From positions 241,790 through 305,789 of the forward strand of contig JABCPU010000034.1 in NCBI GenBank assembly GCA_016800925.1: 64,000 nt of DNA, read 5' to 3'. Origin of the DNA: Suillus spraguei (lineage: Eukaryota; Basidiomycota; Agaricomycetes; Boletales; Suillaceae). Positions within the stretch are counted from its first letter, which is position 1; every line of letters starts with the position of its first letter. Positions 58,673 through 64,000 of this stretch are shown here, in pieces. The translations under genes were made by a program, and so were the position numbers. The notes beneath the pieces are model-generated. The model saw nothing but the letters and a program-made list of their open reading frames with translations. It made no database searches and had not been told where the DNA came from.

Positions 58673-61128
58673 GTTCCACCTACTTGTCCCCAAGCGTTGT
58701 ACCAGACATAAATGGCACATCCCACACGACATCCATCGACTTTGTATTCAACCCAACGACAACACCCTTTGCAGACAACGGAACTCCACCTGAATCTTGA
58801 ACCATAGTTACCCTGTCTCCCAAGGCAAAGCGCTGGTTCTGGAGTTGATAGATAGCGTGCGATGGTTTTAGAACTGCGTGACGAGGGATATTCTTCACAA
58901 TGGCTTTCTTGATTCCAGCTTTGGACCTGTTCTTATTGATGTCATCGGCAGCCTGTTCAATTTCTTTGACAGTGCTCTCAAGACAGTTTTGAATGAAACG
59001 TGACTCGGGATAAACGACGATTCCATACCTTCGCTAGGCTGTCCGAGAATAGGGAAACTGGCTCAAGATCTCGGACCCCCTTCGATTTGAACCACGACTT
59101 TACTTCCTTGACCCCAGCATCAGCGTGAAAGTCAAAGATGTCCGTAGCGCAAGCCATATCTATCATCCTAGAGATGAGATCAAGGAATTGTCGGGCAAAT
59201 CCAACAGCTTGTCGCCCCTTTGGTCCAGACAGGACCAACCTTATATTCACGAATGAGGTCAACTGCCTTCTCGCTAAACTCCCAATAACGACCAGCCTTC
59301 CGTCAGTAGTCAATGACTTTCAAGCCCTTGGCCTCGAACTTGATGCTCAGTCCGAGATTGTTCTTTTGATGATCGGAGTGGAACCATGAAGCTTGAGTGA
59401 TTTTGGAGAGCCTCTGGGTACATTCCGATTGTGGAAGCTGCTTTGAACGATGGCAAGTAGTGCTGTGAAATACGATTATCAACAATAATCTTGAACTTGT
59501 TATTCTCCGTTTTATCTGAAAGGAAGAACTACGAGATCATTTAGAAAGATAAATTGTGGTAGGGCATTGTGACATACTGCCAGAACAACAGACAAAGCGC
59601 TGTCAGCAGTTGAAGACACCTGGGCAGCCACACCATACGCGTGTTCGCCAAGGAAGAAAATGTTCGTTCCGTCAGGAAATTCCTCCGACAGAGGTGGAGC
59701 ATCCTTCTCGATGAACCTGGGATCTTGGGATGCAACTTCTGAAATGACCATCTGGACGGCTTGTTCGAGTTCTTTTTCGGGTCCTTCGTAGTCTTTAACC
59801 AATGCGCCTGATTCTAAGCGTTTCAAACCTGCACGAATGTGTAAAGAGCGGACGTCCATAAAGTACCAGCACGCACCTTTTAGCGGACGGACGTGCACCA
59901 GTAATCACTCCACATCTCTTCGAATATAGCGTCTCAATCCGTTCAGCTTTTCCCTTCCAATGGCTCAAGCTCTGGTGGGAATGCGGATTGGAAACAACCT
60001 TCGCCAGAGTACCAGGCACGAGTACCAACTTCTCGTACTTGAACAATGAATCGGACACGGCCGTGACCAGCCCTTCTTGCAAGAAAGGCCAACCGATGAA
60101 AGTGCGTTTGCCAACCATTTCCTGGGCGATATCCTCTACCTTGCGGTTTTCGTGAGCATTTTGTATGTGAACTGCCATTGACTTGTTGCGGCTTTCGGAA
60201 CGAACCGTGTACATTGACACCGTGAAAGCCTAGTTGTGCTGTGTGGGGTAATGTACCCACAAAGGGAATCCAGCGGGAGCTTTTGCACCGAGGCATACAC
60301 CTTCGCATAGTCCAGGGACGAGATGGAGTCCATCAAGAGTTGGAAGGTCGAAGGATTCCATCTTACATGTGCAACGATATATAGGAGGGAAGAAATCCGG
60401 TAACGATGAAGGATAGACTGTGGACTCTCCAGGACTGAAGATAAATTTGGTACTGGTTCCAAACCCATTGCGGCGGCGTTCCTCTGGGGTCAACCTATGT
60501 TCTCGAGCTGCACACATGGAACGATGACGAACTACAACCAAAAAGCGGAATTTGCTACTCACATTTCATTGCTCGTAACAGCCGCTGCTCATCAATAAAG
60601 GGAATCTTAACGATTGCTTCCCATTCTTGCTTCTTTCCATTTAAGTCTTGCTCAAATTCAAGAGGGTAAAAGTCCAATATCGGTGAATTTGGATCGTACA
60701 TTAGGTCCTATGGTTGATTAGTCTAATGCATGACACAGGCCACTGAACATACTTGATATGCTATCGGAATAGGGAGCCGCCATGTGACAAGATTTTGATC
60801 CTCTTCATCGTACTCATCCCATGTAACCGACAGATGCAACTCCTCCGCCAGGGTGCTGATGAACTTCCGTTCCCGAGCGGGAAACGTATCAGGCATTGTC
60901 AGGGCCGCAGTACGGTGCTGTGAGGGTTTCCTGGGGTTTTGCAATACAAACTGCTGTACTTGATCAAAAATGTCTCGTTGAGGACGCGTAAGAACTAACA
61001 TGGACTAATTGTTAGTTGTCGACAGGAAGAATGGAAAACTGTACCAAGCTTAGCACGCATGCGCGCAAGTTCCATTTCTTCTACGTGTTTGCTCCGCTTT
61101 CCTTTGAATCAATTCGAGTCCACATATT
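58673..61128 (-). pseudogene. XRN1 5'-3' exoribonuclease, right copy
   Basis: From 61128 downwards: VDSxWFKGKRSKHVEEMEL-like exon, LTRPQRDIFDQVQQFVLQ and the R3H-like FPARERKFISTLAEEL. A deletion of about 610 bp (joined at 60770) removes the acidic linker and the GLQWVMHHYYS part. After that come FYPxxFEQDLN-type linker sequence, GFHGVNV, MVGKRTFIGWPFLQEGLVTA, LVKDYEGPEKELE, FFLGEHAYGVAAQVS and the SH3-like end (DVVWDVPFMSGTTLGDK). It lacks the internal duplication of the left copy and a few residues after GVITG. Truncated at both ends by TIRs; not functional. Confidence 0.88.
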
Positions 61129-61180
61129 CTATGGTGTACGGTCTTTCGTCCGCGCCCCCGTAGTCGTCCTAGTATGACAT
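61129..61180 (+). mobile_element. Solo TIR end at XRN1 5' break
   Basis: The same end and the same junction with XRN1 as at 18009, including ~145 bp of following sequence. It is shared by descent between the copies. Confidence 0.85.
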
Positions 61181-61335
61181 GTAGGATCTGTGGATGGCAT
61201 GTATGATGCTGTCATCGAACGCCTACAACGATGGACGGTTCACGAGAGGGACTTGTATACTTAGCAAGCGTGTGTCTGCTCTCGCCTGTACCTCCACTCC
61301 TTTCCGCTCACTCTGGGCCTTCAGGTGTCGTTCGT

Positions 61336-62013
<678 letters not shown>

Positions 62014-62032
62014 CCATAAGCTATAGATTGGT

Positions 62033-62653
62033 GGGGTGGGGAGGCCATGTTAAGTTTGGTGTGCATACCGAGGCCACTGCTGGCATTCTGACTTACCAGG
62101 GCCCTTGCACCATTTGTCTTCCACTACGGATATGCCGTCTCTTTTGGTGGCAGCGACTCTGGGGATGGATATTTCCTTTCCCTCGCTTATCTGTGATCCT
62201 GCAGTCACAGTGATTCCATCACATCGATTCATTTGTCAGTATCCATTTGCTTGCCTTGTATCACTCAGCAGCCTATTGTGACTTACCCTTTCATTCATAG
62301 GTTTCAAGATGCGCTTCAGTCATGTGCATGAACCCCAGTGAAAACTGGACATTCTGAAATCTGCTAAAACAGATGTAAATATACGCAAAGCTACTTTGCA
62401 CCTTACATACCTGGTCCTATCTACGGTACATAATCGACGCGTTTCGCAAACACAACATTCAGGCTATAGACTGCTTCCTCGTTTCACGCGTTAACTTTGT
62501 GTTTAGCAAACGAGAATTACAAGCAGCGCCCGGTCCATACTATGGCTACTACTCGCACACGTCGTACTCGTCACTAGCGCATGTAGTCCTTGTTGCACTA
62601 TTGCTGCACACACCATAATACATACTTTTATGTGGCAGAGTGGGATTTTTTCT
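62033..62653. other. Unassigned, copy of 22165-22802
   Basis: Near-identical to the left copy. The minus-strand frame at 62050-62232 is kept. No product assigned. Confidence 0.4.
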
Positions 62654-63384
62654 ATGGGTTACCTCCCACTGTCAGCACTCAAAAACCTCAAAAAGTATTC
62701 CTATAAAGGTGTAGATGAGTGGGTACTGTTCCATTGAGTGTTCTTTTGCTGTCATACTGAACTTTGAAAATAAGATCTTTGGTTTCGCGTTATCTCCTTA
62801 CGCTATATTGGAATTGGTTCATCAAGCTCTTTCCACTCACCATCGCCCCAAATACCGTATGTTATTACCACTTAGTTCTTGGCGTCAGTCAAACTTGTTC
62901 AGATAACCTTGCTTGGCCTGTGTATTGTCGCTTTCAATGTCATCACACTACTATATTACGACCCACTTTATTTGAAAAGATGGAGCAGTCGGGCCTCCTC
63001 AGTGGATCTACTTCACGTGCGCGCATTCTATTGTTTGTGTCAAGCTTGTGTCACGCTGACCCTCGAAACTTAGATGGGCGATTGGGTTGTTCATGTAACA
63101 AAGTCTAGACGCAGTGGACGGGTGAGTAGATACCTTACCACCGGTCTATATCCATGCTTATCCAAGTGCAGCAAGCAGGCACGGAGAACGGGAATGGCTG
63201 GTCCTTTGGGAGAAATGTTGAATCATGGTCTGCATGCGCGTTTCCTGACGCGCATATATATCTAACCTTTTTCTCATAGGTTGCGACGCGCTTAACACTA
63301 CAGTATGCTGCCTTTACTTCAAGTCGTGATTCTGGCCTCATCCTATGTACTTTTCCAGCTTGAGGTCGTTCTTGCGGTCCACAG
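62654..63384 (+). pseudogene. EPT1/CPT1 phosphotransferase N-terminal part, right copy
   Basis: Same exons as 22803-23535, with the start at 62654. The Asn in place of the catalytic Asp is at 63231-63233. The following acceptor keeps a proper TAG (63277-63279). Six bases near 62977 (the THLTEKDG-like region) are missing relative to the left copy. It is fused to HisRS at the same base as in the left copy. Confidence 0.88.
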
Positions 63385-64000
63385 GACAAGATTCGATCAA
63401 TATCCTCTGCTGTAGACAAGTTGGACAAGGTTGGTCGATAGAGATGCATTTTCGATGCTGGTTCTAATTGCGTGCAGCTTCCCTGGCTAGAAGTAAAGAA
63501 AGAAATGACGGAAGAGAAAGGCCTTTCTCCAGATGTCGCTGATAAGATTGGAGAGTATGTCAAGCACAAAGGTAGGCAGGCTTGATTTTATGCAAAGCCA
63601 AGTATCTCATCTCATTTGTTATACAGGTGGTCCATCGCTACTCGATCTTTTGAAAGCGGATGCCACTCTCATGGCAAACCCGAGCGCGAAGCAGGGCATT
63701 TCAGACATGGATATTCTCTTTACTCTCCTATGAGCATATAAAGTGCTCGACAAAGTAAGCTCGCTTTCCGTGAATTAGAACATGATATATATTAATGTAT
63801 GCATAGATCTCGTTCGATATGTCTCTCGCCCGTGGTCTAGACTATTATACAGGCATCACCTATGAAGCGATCGTCGAAGCATCAGCACCACCAACTCTTT
63901 CCGCAAATGCAACAGAGTCCCCAGCCCCAGCCCCCCCAAAACCGAAACCCTCGAAAAAAGCCAAAGCTGATGATAACGAAGAGGATGGAGTGGATGAATC
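63385..64000 (+). pseudogene. Histidyl-tRNA synthetase C-terminal half, right copy (runs off the window)
   Basis: Begins DKIRSISSAVDKLDK, then WLEVKKEMTEEKGLSPDVAD, GGPSLLDLLKAD, and [11 protein letters not shown] up to the Lys/Pro-rich insertion at the window edge. The same TGA as in the left copy is at 63731-63733. Whether SEC23 follows here too cannot be seen. Confidence 0.9.

Noticed and set aside
58673..61128. XRN1 as cargo of a composite transposon
   Set aside because: The flanking ends face the wrong way (their elements lie outside XRN1), and the left copy has only one of them at XRN1.

Overview
The window looks like nuclear DNA from an agaricomycete fungus (Basidiomycota). Coding regions are cut by many ~45-60 bp introns. 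The recognisable genes are fungal: GMP synthase, XRN1, SEC23, HisRS, REV1, PAG1/Furry, an ethanolamine/choline phosphotransferase and an acetamidase. The mobile DNA is also typical, with a KDZ transposon carrying a CxC2 zinc cluster and its companion genes. Very little of it is ordinary gene space. Most of the 64 kb is a mosaic of duplicated, truncated and rejoined pieces of housekeeping genes, separated by satellites and transposons.

Layout. 0.8-2.0 kb: a small Zn2Cys6-like gene. 2.3-5.5 kb: two satellites (151 bp and 87 bp units) with a 0.77 kb TIR element between them. 5.5-18.0 kb (mostly minus strand): broken MFS transporter, an unrecognised gene split by a 2 kb insert, GMP synthase, and XRN1 with an internal partial duplication, a 118-bp repeat array and a displaced GMP synthase C-terminus. 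18-22 kb: loose TIR ends and fragments of a Ser/Thr-rich protein, a NACHT protein, a nuclease-like family and PAG1. 22.8-29.7 kb (plus): a chain of chimeric joins, EPT1 to HisRS C-terminus to SEC23 to amidase to a Cys-rich membrane protein. 30.2-31.7 kb: a Tc1/mariner-like element with 230-bp TIRs. 31.8-33.3 kb: PP2C phosphatase. 33.5-37.9 kb: REV1 pseudogene and HisRS N-terminal half. 38.3-47.0 kb: an 8.7-kb KDZ transposon inserted in a second SEC23 copy, with a 7-bp target duplication. 47.0-49.7 kb: rest of that SEC23 copy and a nearly full amidase. 50-52.8 kb: several repeat families. 53.4-64 kb: a second copy of the 5.5-24 kb material, with the GMP synthase-MFS block inverted relative to the left copy and the XRN1-PAG1-EPT1-HisRS block in the same orientation.

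Several lesions are identical in both copies: a stop in GMP synthase, a stop in HisRS, loss of a catalytic Asp in EPT1, and a TIR end cutting XRN1. The genes were therefore already broken before the block was duplicated. The copies later diverged by deletions, the KDZ insertion and satellite growth. The simplest reading is a degenerating, rearrangement-prone (accessory, subtelomeric or pericentromeric) region. The candidates for real present-day function are the PP2C gene, perhaps the Cys-rich membrane protein, the 0.8-2 kb gene, and the KDZ element genes (whose transposase has one apparent frameshift).
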